From the NCBI RefSeq assembly GCF_918797505.1, contig NC_092797.1, forward strand, positions 56,134,192-56,198,191: a stretch of DNA of 64,000 bases, in the 5' to 3' direction. Made by a program: the position numbers and the translations under genes. The notes under the pieces were generated by a model. It saw nothing but the letters and a program-made list of their open reading frames with translations. It did not search any database and had not been told where the DNA came from. The stretch is from Bemisia tabaci. Taxonomy: Eukaryota; Arthropoda; Insecta; Hemiptera; Aleyrodidae. This document shows positions 45,501-53,869 of the stretch, piece by piece. How positions within the stretch are numbered: the first letter of the stretch is position 1; each line of letters begins with the position of its first letter.

Positions 45501-48500
45501 GCCAACGGGTAGTGACAATTGTTATATAAACCACTCCGGATAATTTAAATTCATAGGCTGGCTGCCCTTTTGGGCCCTAAAAGCTCCATAACATAACCTA
45601 AAAATTACCGACAAGTGCGTATTCTCCCTATATAGGTACTCTAGGCCCAGTTAGGAGGTTACACCTATATTCCTTGCGCGGATCGTGTTTTACGTGAAAT
45701 TCTGCTCAAGAAACATGATTGTATCAGAATGTTCAAATTCGTGCCGTGTCTACTGCTGTGCTAAGGATAAACGCCGTATGAACCTTCAGGCGTTGCCAAA
45801 TTTCCTTTGATAAAACAAAAATCCCTGGTAATCTTAAGAATATTTTTCTTCCTATTTTTCAGAAAATTTTGTTTGTAATTTCACCTAAAGTTCCAGAAAA
45901 TTTCAAGGGAAAATATTAATAATTGAGCTCAAAAATAAGCATTTTATTGAAGGAAATTTGGCAAATCTTAAATTTTCATACGGTGTCCTTCCTTAGCACG
46001 GCAGTCTAGTGGTTGATTGCGCCCTTTTATATCAGGTTTGCGGACAGGTGAAATCGGAGACGATCCTGGACTATCGTCACCAACCCGGCCACCGTTGATC
46101 CGACGGCGTGAGCCACAATCGGGATCTGGAGCCACCCCGATGGAGCGGATGCCGTCCCTTCTCCCACCACCCCCTTCACCATGGTCGTCGGCAGGGAGGG
46201 GCCGCAACCACCCGTTCCCTCACCCGGAGCCCACGTCGCCCCTCGCGGTGCCACCCCCGTCCATGATAATGACCGTGGAACGGACGCCATCCGGGATGGC
46301 CCCGCACTACCTCGAGCGTCTCGTCGCCCGCCTCTTGGGCGACGAGTCGGCCCCGGTGAGAATCGTCAGTGAGGAGATGTTCACCCACCCATCAACAGGT
46401 CAGTTTCACCAACAGCATGTTTTCAACGTATAGAATTCTAGGAGGCAGCCGCGAATTCAGAGGGTAGGCAAAAAAGAGGGGAATAGTGGGAGGGGGAAAG
46501 GGGGGGAGAGGGGGAGAGGGGGAAAGGGGGAGGGGGAAAGGGGGAGGGGGAAAGGGGGGAGAGGGGAAAAGAGGGAAAAGAGGGAAAAGTGGGAAAAGTG
46601 GGAAAGAGAGAGGTAAAAAAAATGCCCCTAAAAATTTACTGAAATGGTTTCAAGACAGAGCTATATAACCAAAGTTTTCCAAACCAAAGGATACTCAATA
46701 CAGCAGATATAAATAGTTCATATTTAAAAATAAGATTACTGTTAAAGAATTATTAATCGTTGCATTGCAAAAATTGCACGTTTGCGTTACTTTGTGTTCT
46801 ACCTCCCAGTATGGCGGGGCCTGATAATCGACTATCGATTTAATCCCTTTGAAAATTTAGTAAAGAATCGATTATTATGGTGTTCGTCGCGAGGGCCCTG
46901 ATAATATAATCGGTCTTTTTTCATAGGTTTGAATGACATATCAATCGATACGTTGCAAAGCACGCTACGCCATTGCCATCCCCCCCCCCTTTTAAAAACA
47001 AAATGTCGCGGTTACTTTTCCTCACTGTGTGGAGAGTGACTCAATGGATTACTTTATTTTTTTTATTTTTGGAACAGGCCAGTTAAGGCGAAGACGTCAA
47101 TGGGTCCGCAACTCATCCAATTATAATGGAATATCATTGCCCCCCGAAAGTTGGCAGGGAAGAATAAGCAATGAGAACACCAACTTGAGGAGCGCTGACT
47201 CAGCAAGACAGAGGGTCTGTCCTCACCTTAAGTGCGACGGGAAGACATGCACGGCGGCAAAGCGAAATGGCGATACGCCTGTATCCGATGAGGATGATAA
47301 GCAGGGTAAGTTCATCAATGAAACTCCACAAACGAATCTCTTGTTCATTTTCCACGCAAAATTGTGAAGAAAATAAATGTCACGTAGTGCTTTAATCCAT
47401 ACCTGGTCAAGAGGCCCACTGTAGGCTCGCAAGAATTTTCACGGATTTTTGAAAGAACATGCCTCCCTAAATAAGATTTCGAAGTTTCGAATTTTGAGCT
47501 TGCATTTGAACGCGCATCGCCGGATGAGCTAAGTTGGCATCCAAAAATATTACTGTGCACCGCTGTGCTAAGGAAGAACACCGCGTTAGTACATTCGAGA
47601 GTTGCCAAATTTACCTCGAATTAACGAAAACCTCGAGATACGAAAACGTGTATTTCTTAGGAAAGTAAAGCACATTTGCCCTGGAAATTTCTAGATATTT
47701 TAGATGAAATTGTGAATTAAACTGCCTAAAAATGAGGGAAAATATCCCCAATATTCCCAGTAAATCCGTTTTTTATTGAAGGAAATACGCCAGAATGCCA
47801 ACCTCTCACTGGGCGTCCCCTACGTCTCCTCCCAGGAGGAACCCAATCAAGCATCTTTTTTGGCAGCCTCTCTTCCGTCATCCTATTGACATGACCATAC
47901 CAAACAAGTTGTTTGGTCATGACGTCGAACACGATGTCATTTTCGACTTCCATTATCTGACGCACTCTATCATTACGGACCCGATCTCTCCTAGAAATTC
48001 CTGCTGACCTTCTCCAGAAATCCATCTCCGTTGCTCTTAGCATATCCTGTGTCCGTTTCTTCAGCTGCCAAACTTCACATCCGTATGTTAATATACTTTT
48101 GACTACAGCGTTGTATATCCTCCTCTTGTTATCTTTGGAAATCCGCTGATCCCAGAGGATTCCATTTAACATCGCTATAGCCTTCCTTGCTAAGGTGTTC
48201 CTTTCCCTGATAGCTTGATCCGTCCTTCCATCCTGGGTCAACCGCACTCCCAAGTACTTAAAGTGCTCGCAGCCTTTGATCTGCTGCCCATCCTCCAACT
48301 CAATGCTTTGCTGATCACCGCCAAAAGTCATCTTCTCAGATTTGGATATGCTGACTTCCAGACCCCACTTCCGATACTCTTCTACTAGCTTGCGCATCAT
48401 GTATTCCGCGTCATCTTGATCTTGAGCAACCACCACCTGGTCATCAGCAAAGCACAGAGTAAACAGAGTTTCGAGATCACCCAAGGGGACACCCATACCA

Positions 48501-51004
48501 GAGCATTTCTTTTTCCATTCTTTTAGCACGCACTCGAGATAAATTTTAAATAATGTTGGCGACAAACAACATCCCTGTTTTAAACCCTTAGTCACATAAA
48601 ATCCCGCTGACAACCCCCCATGGCACTTAACTTTGGTAAAACTCCCTTTATAAAATCGCTTAACAGCGTCAATCAACCCCCCGTTAAAATTCGATTTTTC
48701 CAAGGCCTCCCAAAGTTTCACCAACGGCACGCTGTCATACGCCTTCTGGAGATCCACAAAAATTAAATGCAGTTCCTGAGCTACGGCCATTTTCTTCTCA
48801 ATGACCTGGACAATAACAAAGAGGTGATCTATCGTAGACCTGCCAGCTCTAAAACCAGCCTGCTCCTCTGCTTCGTGATCCTGCCATTCGTCCTCGATCT
48901 TCGCTTTCAGTATCTTCCCGTACACTTTGCTTATTGTCCCGGTCACTGAGAGCCCCCGGTAGTTGTTACAGTCGGATATTCGACGATTGTGCATTTTTTT
49001 TCAATGATATTCGACTTCTTCGTTGGTCTCACCAGAGACCGTTGAAATCCATCAATTTGAAATTTCGAATTCACCTCGGGACTTGAATTCGATTTTTGAA
49101 TTGATGCAATCGATGTCAGAAACTTCATCTCTCACCAAAATTTTTGTTCTGTCATCTCTTTCTGTTGTTGTGTTTTGTCAATTCAAGTCTGGTGTTTTCG
49201 CAATTTCTGTGTTTTAGTGTTTCGTGTTTTCTTATTTTCTTCTTAATTTCATTTAGGAAAAAAATCTGAGCTCTGCTGAGGGCTCATACGACGTTTTTTC
49301 TTTAACACGGCAGCATGACCCATGTAGTTGAATTGGACGTATTTCTGTTCAACGGAACTATGTGCATTAAGACATGAGCCCTGAGACCCATAAGAATATA
49401 TGCGTAACAGGGCACACGGCATCATGCACATAGTTCCGTTTGACAGAAATGAGTCCAATTGATACCCGTCTGCACTCTGCACGTACCATGGATCGCGGCA
49501 GAGACACCGCCTACCAGAATTAAAAATTCCTGAACGAACTTATTTTTGCCTAAAACTAACCTCAACCAGCCGTAAAGTAACTAATAAGAAACCTGGTTTA
49601 ACGAACCTCCTCTGAGTCTGCCGGTGCATCGTTCGTAACGCGGCTATTTTTCATATCAACGCCTGCCATGAGCAACTATTCGTACTTGATGGATGTCAAC
49701 GATACATATACACAAAATTGAAGGCGCGACATACTTGTTGGCCTTTGCTTCGTTTACTCGTTGCGTCGAAGTTCCGCTCATGCATGATGTTATCCGAGAT
49801 AAAGAGGTATGGAAGGTCCCTATACGCGAAGCCGATGTCACTGTGCTTTCTGCCAAAGATGCATAATTAATGCTGCTGAACTTTAAATGCGAAATCAAAT
49901 ATTTAACAATTCTCAATTTGATTAAAATTTGGATCACTTTACTAATTTTTGACGAAATAGTGAATTTCATACGGAGGCAAGAGTTCTCTATAAAATGTTT
50001 AGATCATTTTGGGCTCGTTCCAATGACGATGAGCACCAAGATAAATATTCACTTCAACATTTTGCAGTATTTCAAGGAAACGCGAAATACTCATGATTTG
50101 CACGATTAAAAGCAATAAAACTAAAGTTGTAAAGGAGAATTCAAGAAAAATGCGTATCTCCTAGATCATTGCGATAAAACTGTACGTACGATGGCTATTT
50201 AGTTTTTAAAAAGTGCAGGTTTGATTCATGCACTTATGATCGTAGCACCTCACTAGTGTAACTTTAGACAATTTGTTGAAGGACACAGTCAATTTGCGTG
50301 GAAAAAGAGAAACTTTAAAATTGTTGACGAGCAATCACTGTTGCGAGCGTCCACCCCCTTAACTCGATCCTCAAACTGTACGTTTCCAATTTTCTCGTTT
50401 GGGTGCAGCTTAAAAAGTATTGTTTAATTTTGCAATAAGCGCACTTCACACGTCGAAAATGGAAGCCGAAATGGAGATTGCGTAGTCGTTGCTAAACAGT
50501 TATTTTTGTAAATTTCAACTTAGTTGGTCCTTTGCCTCCAACTTTTGGAACAGTTCATACAAACTGATAGCCGTTGAGTCTGGACTCATTATCGGTTGCT
50601 AAAAATTGCACGGACCGCGCAAACGCTGAATCTCGCGACAACATTATCTCATTCATACATCATCTCCGTTGATGACCTCCATTTTCAGCTCCTATTTTCA
50701 GCGTGTGAAGTTGGCAATAATCAGCTGAATTTCGTCTAGATAAAATCTGTGCAGCTGGCATTTTAGACGTCTCTTTTTTTAAATGGACCTTCGTCTTTTT
50801 GCAGCTTGCACTCTATGCTCAGAGCACAAGAGAAACACCGTGCTTGAACCATGCGGCCATGAATTGTGTGCGACATGCAAGGAAGAGACCAGGTTAAGAT
50901 CAAGCGAAAACAGTAAGCCAATGATTTGTCCATTTTGTCGTAAAGTGGTAACTGGATCGTACAGAATTGGCCTCGCGAGTCAACAACAACCACCGGAGAT
51001 TTGA
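36518..51004 (+). CDS. Secreted RING-finger protein gene B (six-exon model)
   Basis: The exons are 36518-36574, 38836-38927, 42903-43117, 46036-46398, 47078-47305 and 50805-51004. They total 1155 nt, that is 384 codons plus stop, with every junction in matching phase (0, 2, 1, 1, 1). Residues 1-19 are signal-peptide-like (MRLPFFLLILSFLSAAHST). Residues 20-122 are Arg/Ser-rich, 123-243 Pro/Arg-rich with a helix-prone end (MAPHYLERLVARLLGDE), and 244-318 basic then acidic (SDEDDK). Residues 320-363 form a C3HC4 RING (C320, C323, C335, H337, C340, C343, C360, C363). The RING implies zinc binding and probable ubiquitin-ligase activity, and the start implies secretion or ER entry; both are inferences. 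The gene is a divergent paralogue of gene A, with intron 4 of similar size (679 and 694 bp) in the two. Introns are full of TIR elements and an antisense retrotransposon fragment. Confidence 0.75.
36704..36865. mobile_element. TIR element in intron 1 of RING gene B
   Basis: The left end ggagtgaaattctgagccgg and the reverse complement of the right end (ggagtaaaattcaatgccag) are similar over about 25 bp, followed by agtct on both sides. It is related to the larger element at 2595-3163. Non-coding. Confidence 0.6.
37741..37963. mobile_element. Palindromic element in intron 1 of RING gene B
   Basis: The left side (aaaaatgtgctgccagctac, gcggtagttatgataactat, accgtggtagag) is mirrored by ctctaccactgtagttatcg, taactaccgc and gcgcatttttaa. 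Nearly the whole 220 bp can fold on itself. Several internal tagttacc/ggtaacta motifs are shared. Confidence 0.7.
38836..38927 (+). CDS. RING gene B exon 2: Arg/Ser-rich
   Basis: The acceptor tttacgtttcag and donor TTCTG/GTGCGT bound 92 nt, phase 0 to phase 2, encoding a run such as RQHPLRSRPRSIRRSLRDN. The frame upstream of the acceptor (in intron) changes composition to hydrophobic, consistent with an intron-exon boundary. It joins exon 1 and exon 3 without a frame break. Confidence 0.65.
38928..40494. other. Intron 2 of RING gene B, left part
   Basis: Two inverted blocks, ggtggtttcacgataactag plus aatagttttgtcgccgtaac (39022) and the reverse set gttacggcgataaaactatt plus ccagttgtcgtgaaaccacc (39387-39425), bound a TIR element of about 400 bp. 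A repeat related to about 1000-1320 follows at 39480-39770, and a gggctcccatgggagccc palindrome at 39987. No coding sequence is supported. Confidence 0.5.
40495..41402. mobile_element. Fold-back element, about 0.9 kb
   Basis: The left half (ttagcaccccgac, gctcatcatttgctcacctc, ccactttgtccgattgacct, tcatttgctcacctttgctc) is mirrored nearly throughout by the right half (gagcaaaggtgagcaaatga, aggtcaatttgacaaagtgg, gaggtgagcaaatgatgagc, gtcggggtgctaa). Corresponding frames in the two arms encode similar short peptides (RRLRPFSGQ). With no transposase motif these are by-products of the repeat. It lies in intron 2 of RING gene B. Confidence 0.75.
41585..42420. repeat. Two interspersed repeat family C copies
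   Basis: Copies at about 41585-41765 and 42220-42420 share tgcatctgcaaaattgaagg / tgcgtctgcaaaattgaagg and the aaacgaagcc...cttcggct end in the same orientation. They are related to 10190-10450. The 450 bp between them shows nothing recognisable. Located in intron 2 of RING gene B. Confidence 0.55.
42636..42811. mobile_element. TIR element 90 bp before exon 3 of RING gene B
   Basis: The left end aggggccgtccttaaactac is mirrored by the right end gtaatttagggacggtccct, with acgt just inside on both sides. Similar gggccgtc-type MITEs are widespread in animals. 176 bp, non-coding. Confidence 0.7.
42903..43117 (+). CDS. RING gene B exon 3
   Basis: The acceptor is ttcttcacatattaacag and the donor TTTTCAG/GTGAGG. 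The 215 nt run from phase 2 to phase 1 and are open in only one frame throughout, encoding GWKRRERLRESSN, then an acidic/charged stretch (EDAESIVGVNPEERY) and FILERSESNPSRSRADDER. No domain is recognised. It is probably disordered. Confidence 0.7.
43207..43368. mobile_element. Hairpin MITE in intron 3 of RING gene B
   Basis: Two arms of about 72 bp (aggcctaaatactcacggcg through gagccttgatttcgat) are nearly exact reverse complements, around a loop of about 18 bases (atatggacgtcaatgg). The outermost bases aggcct / aggcct are palindromic. Confidence 0.85.
43408..43774. mobile_element. MITE family E, full copy
   Basis: The ends gtgttttaatgcttgatccg and the reverse complement of the right end (gtgttttgatactcgattct) agree. 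The inner gacacccttggtttcttc is mirrored by gaaaccaaaggtgtc. A partial relative is at 22173-22467. Intron 3 of RING gene B. Confidence 0.7.
43838..44100. mobile_element. Palindromic element in intron 3 of RING gene B
   Basis: Left-hand gatcgtgtgaaccgc, gatatcggccgtaatattc, catgaccgttctctcagttt and cggttaatgcaaccgag are mirrored by ctcggttgcatgga, ctgagggagcggttgttgta, gtaatatgaccgatat and gcgtttacggttcagatc. The stem is imperfect. No coding. Confidence 0.6.
45320..45643. mobile_element. TIR element related to 60634-61018
   Basis: The ends TAGAGTAC and GTACTCTA are inverted. The interior shares gctgcccttttgggccctaa with gctgcacttttgggccctaa at 60950. No target duplication was seen. Intron 3 of RING gene B. 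Confidence 0.5.
45750..46007. mobile_element. MITE abutting the acceptor of RING gene B exon 4
   Basis: The left end (tgctgtgctaaggataaacg, ccgtatgaa, gcgttgccaaatttcc) is mirrored by ggaaatttggcaaatctt, ttcatacggtgtcc and ttccttagcacggcag. It ends 28 bp before the exon, so the polypyrimidine tract and branch-point region lie at or inside its border. Single termini of the same family occur at 13340, 16835, 18620 and 47560. Confidence 0.75.
46036..46398 (+). CDS. RING gene B exon 4: Pro/Arg-rich
   Basis: The acceptor gcccttttatatcag and donor CAACAG/GTCAGT bound 363 nt, phase 1 to phase 1. It is GC-rich relative to its surroundings. It encodes Pro/Arg-rich sequence (SLLPPPPSPWSSAGRGRNHP) and ends in a helix-prone segment and a THPSTG motif. 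Opposite-strand frames over the same bases are shadows. A MITE (45750-46007) ends only 28 bp before the exon. Confidence 0.7.
46470..46620. repeat. Polypurine minisatellite
   Basis: Irregular repeats of gggggaaagggggag and then agggaaaagtgggaaa lie in intron 4 of RING gene B, 70 bp after exon 4. The Gly/Lys-rich frame across it is not a gene. Confidence 0.8.
46807..46975. mobile_element. hAT-type MITE, degenerate relative of 4147-4311
   Basis: It keeps agtaaagaatcgattattat, ggtgttcgtcgcgag and caatcgatacgttgcaaagc blocks, and ends near CAGTATGG...CGCCATTG. The target duplication is no longer clear. Intron 4 of RING gene B, about 100 bp before exon 5. Confidence 0.55.
47078..47305 (+). CDS. 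RING gene B exon 5: basic then acidic segment
   Basis: The acceptor ttatttttggaacag and donor AGCAGG/GTAAGT bound 228 nt, phase 1 to phase 1. It encodes QLRRRRQWVRN, an Asn/Ser-rich part, a Cys/Lys stretch (RVCPHLKCDGKTCTAAKRN) and an acidic end SDEDDKQ. The basic-then-acidic order matches gene A exon 5. Confidence 0.75.
47726..48994 (-). CDS. Non-LTR retrotransposon reverse transcriptase fragment
   Basis: An open frame of 422 codons encodes a LINE-type reverse transcriptase. It starts in the NNYRGLS finger motif, then AGFRAGRSTIDH, the catalytic IFVDLQKAYDSV, the LKQGCCLSPTLF block, CFADDQVVVA (the FADD catalytic pair), FKYLGVRLT, the thumb-side LTYGCEVW and a basic PGRRRRGRP end. The endonuclease and 5' half are missing, and the last 25 or so residues read into flanking repeat at about 47725-47800, so it is truncated at both ends. 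The start ATG is incidental. It lies antisense in intron 5 of RING gene B. The open frame suggests a fairly recent insertion. The clade is not assigned. Confidence 0.85.
   Translation of the reverse strand: MHNRRISDCNNYRGLSVTGTISKVYGKILKAKIEDEWQDHEAEEQAGFRAGRSTIDHLFVIVQVIEKKMAVAQELHLIFVDLQKAYDSVPLVKLWEALEKSNFNGGLIDAVKRFYKGSFTKVKCHGGLSAGFYVTKGLKQGCCLSPTLFKIYLECVLKEWKKKCSGMGVPLGDLETLFTLCFADDQVVVAQDQDDAEYMMRKLVEEYRKWGLEVSISKSEKMTFGGDQQSIELEDGQQIKGCEHFKYLGVRLTQDGRTDQAIRERNTLARKAIAMLNGILWDQRISKDNKRRIYNAVVKSILTYGCEVWQLKKRTQDMLRATEMDFWRRSAGISRRDRVRNDRVRQIMEVENDIVFDVMTKQLVWYGHVNRMTEERLPKKMLDWVPPGRRRRGRPVRGWHSGVFPSIKNGFTGNIGDIFPHF
49331..49460. mobile_element. Palindromic MITE family A, best copy
   Basis: The ends aattggacgtatttctgttc and gacagaaatgagtccaatt are inverted. 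Inside, ggaactatgtgcattaagac is mirrored by atgcacatagttcc. 130 bp, in intron 5 of RING gene B. Confidence 0.8.
49461..50804. other. Intron 5 of RING gene B, right part
   Basis: It contains a repeat family C piece at 49675-49735 (caactattcgtacttgatgg). Otherwise nothing recognisable was found, and no exon is needed between exon 5 and exon 6 because their phases match. Confidence 0.45.
50805..51004 (+). CDS. RING gene B exon 6: C3HC4 RING and stop
   Basis: The acceptor tcgtctttttgcag is followed by CTLCSEHKRNTVLEPCGHEL, then CATC, a 16-residue loop and CPFC, giving all eight RING zinc ligands. A short tail QQQPPEI runs to TGA at 51002-51004. The loop between the sixth and seventh ligands is nine residues longer than in gene A. 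An ATG just upstream at 50783 lies in the intron and is not the start. Confidence 0.85.
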
Positions 51005-51619
51005 ATTTATTTTTCCTGCATTGTGTAAGAATACTACATACATGACGTCCAAAATCGACTGTGTTTGCAAACCGATTCACCGTTAAATATTGGCTTCTTT
51101 TGAAATATGTTTTCACCTTGGCAAAATAGGAAGTGATTCCTAAATTTTGAGGGTAGGAGTTACTTATCAGTCGATCCTGGAATTCGAACATATTTCTAGG
51201 GAAAATCTTCAGACACAATAACATTATCGAGCTCATATATATGATGCCGTATCACGCTTCATTGAAGGCGTTTTGTAGGAGACGGAAAAAAGTTGTAAGT
51301 TATAATAGCTCGTATTAAAAGTTATAATAGATCCATTAAAATATCGATTTAGTCAAGCTACCTCACCTAAATTGATTGCTCTGCATACATTTAAGTGGAG
51401 GAAAAACAGTGTTGCCAACTTTCAAGAATCGCCACTGCTGAAACGTTGTTGTATTAATTCTCCATGTATCCACTTCTTTCACCATTCATCCAATAGCATG
51501 ATTATTTTCATGAAGCCTCTGGTAAATGAGGGATGCTAGAGAGAAAAATTGAGAAAATTGGTGGTTATGAGCCAATTCTGTATCAAAATTTACTCATGAG
51601 AGCAGTTTCTAAATTTGCT

Positions 51620-52508
51620 CAGGGCCGGATTAAGGGGGTGGCCACATGGCCTATGGCGGCAAATCTATAGGGGGCGGCAAATTTTGCAATTTTTTTAAAT
51701 GTAGGTATTAAAAAAAATTCGGATTTAGGAAAGAAAATTACAAACGAGAAAAGCCGACAAAATCTCTCATTACCTGAGAGTATAGTAATTCCTACTTTTG
51801 TCGTCTTTCAGTGATACAAGAGACAGCACCTTTAATTAGTCGAGTTGAGAGAGAAACCAAACACGCAATTTGGCCTGGAACGGCGCGACTTGCCTAGAGA
51901 GAAATGATGACGAGGACTTTAGATGAAAAGGAGAAGCCCTCGGCGCGGCGATCGGCATGTAACACATATTAGCGCCTACAAGACTGCACGAATACTTCAC
52001 GCATGCATCAAAAAGAGTGCGGTCATTGCATTGCGGACAGTGTGAAACGGATGGCGCCTACAAGAATGCATGAATATCTCACGCATTGCGGCAAACACGG
52101 TGCGATCAGCGTGAGACGCATAGCGCCTACAAGACTGCGTGAATACTTCACGCATTGCGTCAAACATAGTGCGGTCTGCGAGGCGCGCGGCGGAAGTTAA
52201 AATCATTAATCCACATTTATGTTTGTTCTTTCATAATTTTTTCGTTCATTTCATATGAATGGAAGGCCTTGTCCACACAGAGATAGGTTTACGAAACTTA
52301 ACTTTCGCGCAAAGTTCCGTGAACTTATGCTAGTAGTGTTGACAGGGCTTTCCCAAAAAATGTGTTCAACACCAGTAAACGCGTCTTATGCACCCCTCCC
52401 CCGCTGGAACGTTCATTTGATGGTTTTCATTGATGTTTCAAAACGAATGAGAAGGGGGCGGCAAAATACTAGCGGCCCATGGGCGGCAAGTAGGTAAATC
52501 CGGCCCTG
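51620..52508. mobile_element. hAT-like non-autonomous element, 889 bp
   Basis: The ends CAGGGCCGGATT and AATCCGGCCCTG are perfect 12-bp inverted repeats. The 8-bp direct repeat aatttgct flanks them (51612-51619 and 52509-52516). Subterminal ggcggcaaat / ggcggcaaaatac blocks mark both ends. It contains three degenerate units at 51972, 52054 and 52123 beginning gcgcctacaag. No transposase is recognised. It lies about 600 bp downstream of RING gene B. Confidence 0.85.
51972..52195. repeat. Three degenerate tandem units inside the hAT-like element
   Basis: Units of 69-82 bp start gcgcctacaaga(c/a)tgc and include gaatacttcacgcat and a gtgcg(g/a)tc segment. The consensus matches the hairpin arms at 6355-6428. 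Confidence 0.7.
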
Positions 52509-52664
52509 AATTTGCTCATTGGCATTTTTAGTATAATTTGCTTGAATATATTCGCATGGATCACTCTTTAATGATTTCAGCGAGTTAACTTTTTTTGCGG
52601 TTGAGAGTCTCTTTATCCTGTAGACGGTCAGAAATAACGATCAGCAGAGAGGGACGTATGAATA

Positions 52665-52735
52665 AATTTCATTTATTCATATTTATTTATCTATTCACTT
52701 ATTTATTTATTCATTTATTTATTTATTTAATATCC
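52665..52735. repeat. TTTA-type microsatellite
   Basis: Irregular repeats of attt/tatt (tttatttatttattcattta) are followed by a C run and A run at about 52733-52751. Confidence 0.8.
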
Positions 52736-53124
52736 CCCCCCCCAAAAAAAAGGTCAAATGAAAGTCTCTGTAAGATGTTATGAGCTTGTGGAGTTAAAAA
52801 GAGACATTTTTAAGGGGTAAAAATTTGAGGTCGTTGGCTATGGAAGTCGTATTTCGCGCTCTTATCACTCATCGGCTATCTGTTCATATTTTGTGATTAC
52901 TGTTTCTCGATTGTTTCTTACGTATTAAACTTGTTTAGAGATAACATTTAAATCTTTTCATTATTCTTCATTTTATAATTTGATAAATTGACGCTGAAGA
53001 TGGACCAAGTCCCGAGATCCTTACATTTAAGGAATTCTAAAACTGGTAAAAAAGAGTTTTCGTGTTTATCTCAGTTATCAGTCCTCATGATCATGCCGTC
53101 AAATGTCCCCCGATAAGATGATAC

Positions 53125-53410
53125 AATGTATGTACATGTACCCTGTTGTCAGATTAGTTGCAGTGTCACTACACCGTTGCAACCAATCACAAAGTCTCCG
53201 AAGGCGGGGTCTACCAGTGGCGCCGCATAAAGTATAAAAGGAGCCGCAACCGTTTTCAGGAGGTACATCGCCGACCACCCACTCGCAGATCTTTGTGTCG
53301 CGCTGTCCAACAATTTTTTTTCTCGTCAGACGACTTTGAAAGTTTGTTATTCGATGTATCTGTTTTCATTGTTGAGTGTTTTTTTCCGGAACAGAATTGG
53401 TGAGCAGGAA
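53125..53410 (+). promoter_or_regulatory. TATA-box promoter, possibly from an LTR
   Basis: AAGTATAAAAGGAGCCGC at about 53229-53246 is a consensus TATA box. A possible initiator (ttttcagg) lies about 25 bp downstream, followed by a GC-balanced leader ending at a gaattg/gtgagc donor-like site (about 53400). Downstream to 53860 no coding exon was found. A gypsy-like long terminal repeat would look similar (a tgtacatgta start, then attggtgagcagg like a primer-binding region), but no second copy is present. Confidence 0.35.
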
Positions 53411-53869
53411 CTAATCTCGTGCTATTGATGATTTACAAGAGTCTGGATGAATCTCCATTCCGAAGTATCCTCTCTCGAAAAGTTTACTGATTTCGTAGAG
53501 CATTGAAAAAACAGCTATCCACCTATAAGTATGATTGGGACGATGTTAAGTACGAAAAATAGACGGTGCGCGGAGCAAAAGCCCAGTGACATACCTATGT
53601 CTCCGAGTGTAATTTTAAGATATTGCACTAACTCGCGATTTTGATGGCCGTTTAACGACTAACGTTTTTTGAAATAAACTTTTGAAATCCTTTGCCATTA
53701 CCAACAGAAAATGTTTGCACTTGTGATAAGGCTCTTGTTGATAGAGGCGCACTGGCTACGGCTGGGAAAACTCATGTGATTGCTCATAATTGTTGAGAGA
53801 GGGATGGGCTGATAGGTTATGAAATTCATTTCAAACGACATTCAATTTTTTTGCACCATTTGAAAAAGA

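Noticed and set aside
46027..46388. Opposite-strand and shifted frames over RING gene B exon 4
   Set aside because: High GC keeps several frames open; only the plus-strand frame joins in phase to exons 3 and 5.
50783..50804. ATG directly upstream of the RING coding sequence as a gene start
   Set aside because: The ATG lies in the polypyrimidine tract region before a strong acceptor at 50804, and the preceding exon joins in phase; gene A lacks this ATG.
51972..52195. CRISPR-like array
   Set aside because: Only three degenerate units with no distinct spacers, inside a eukaryotic transposon.
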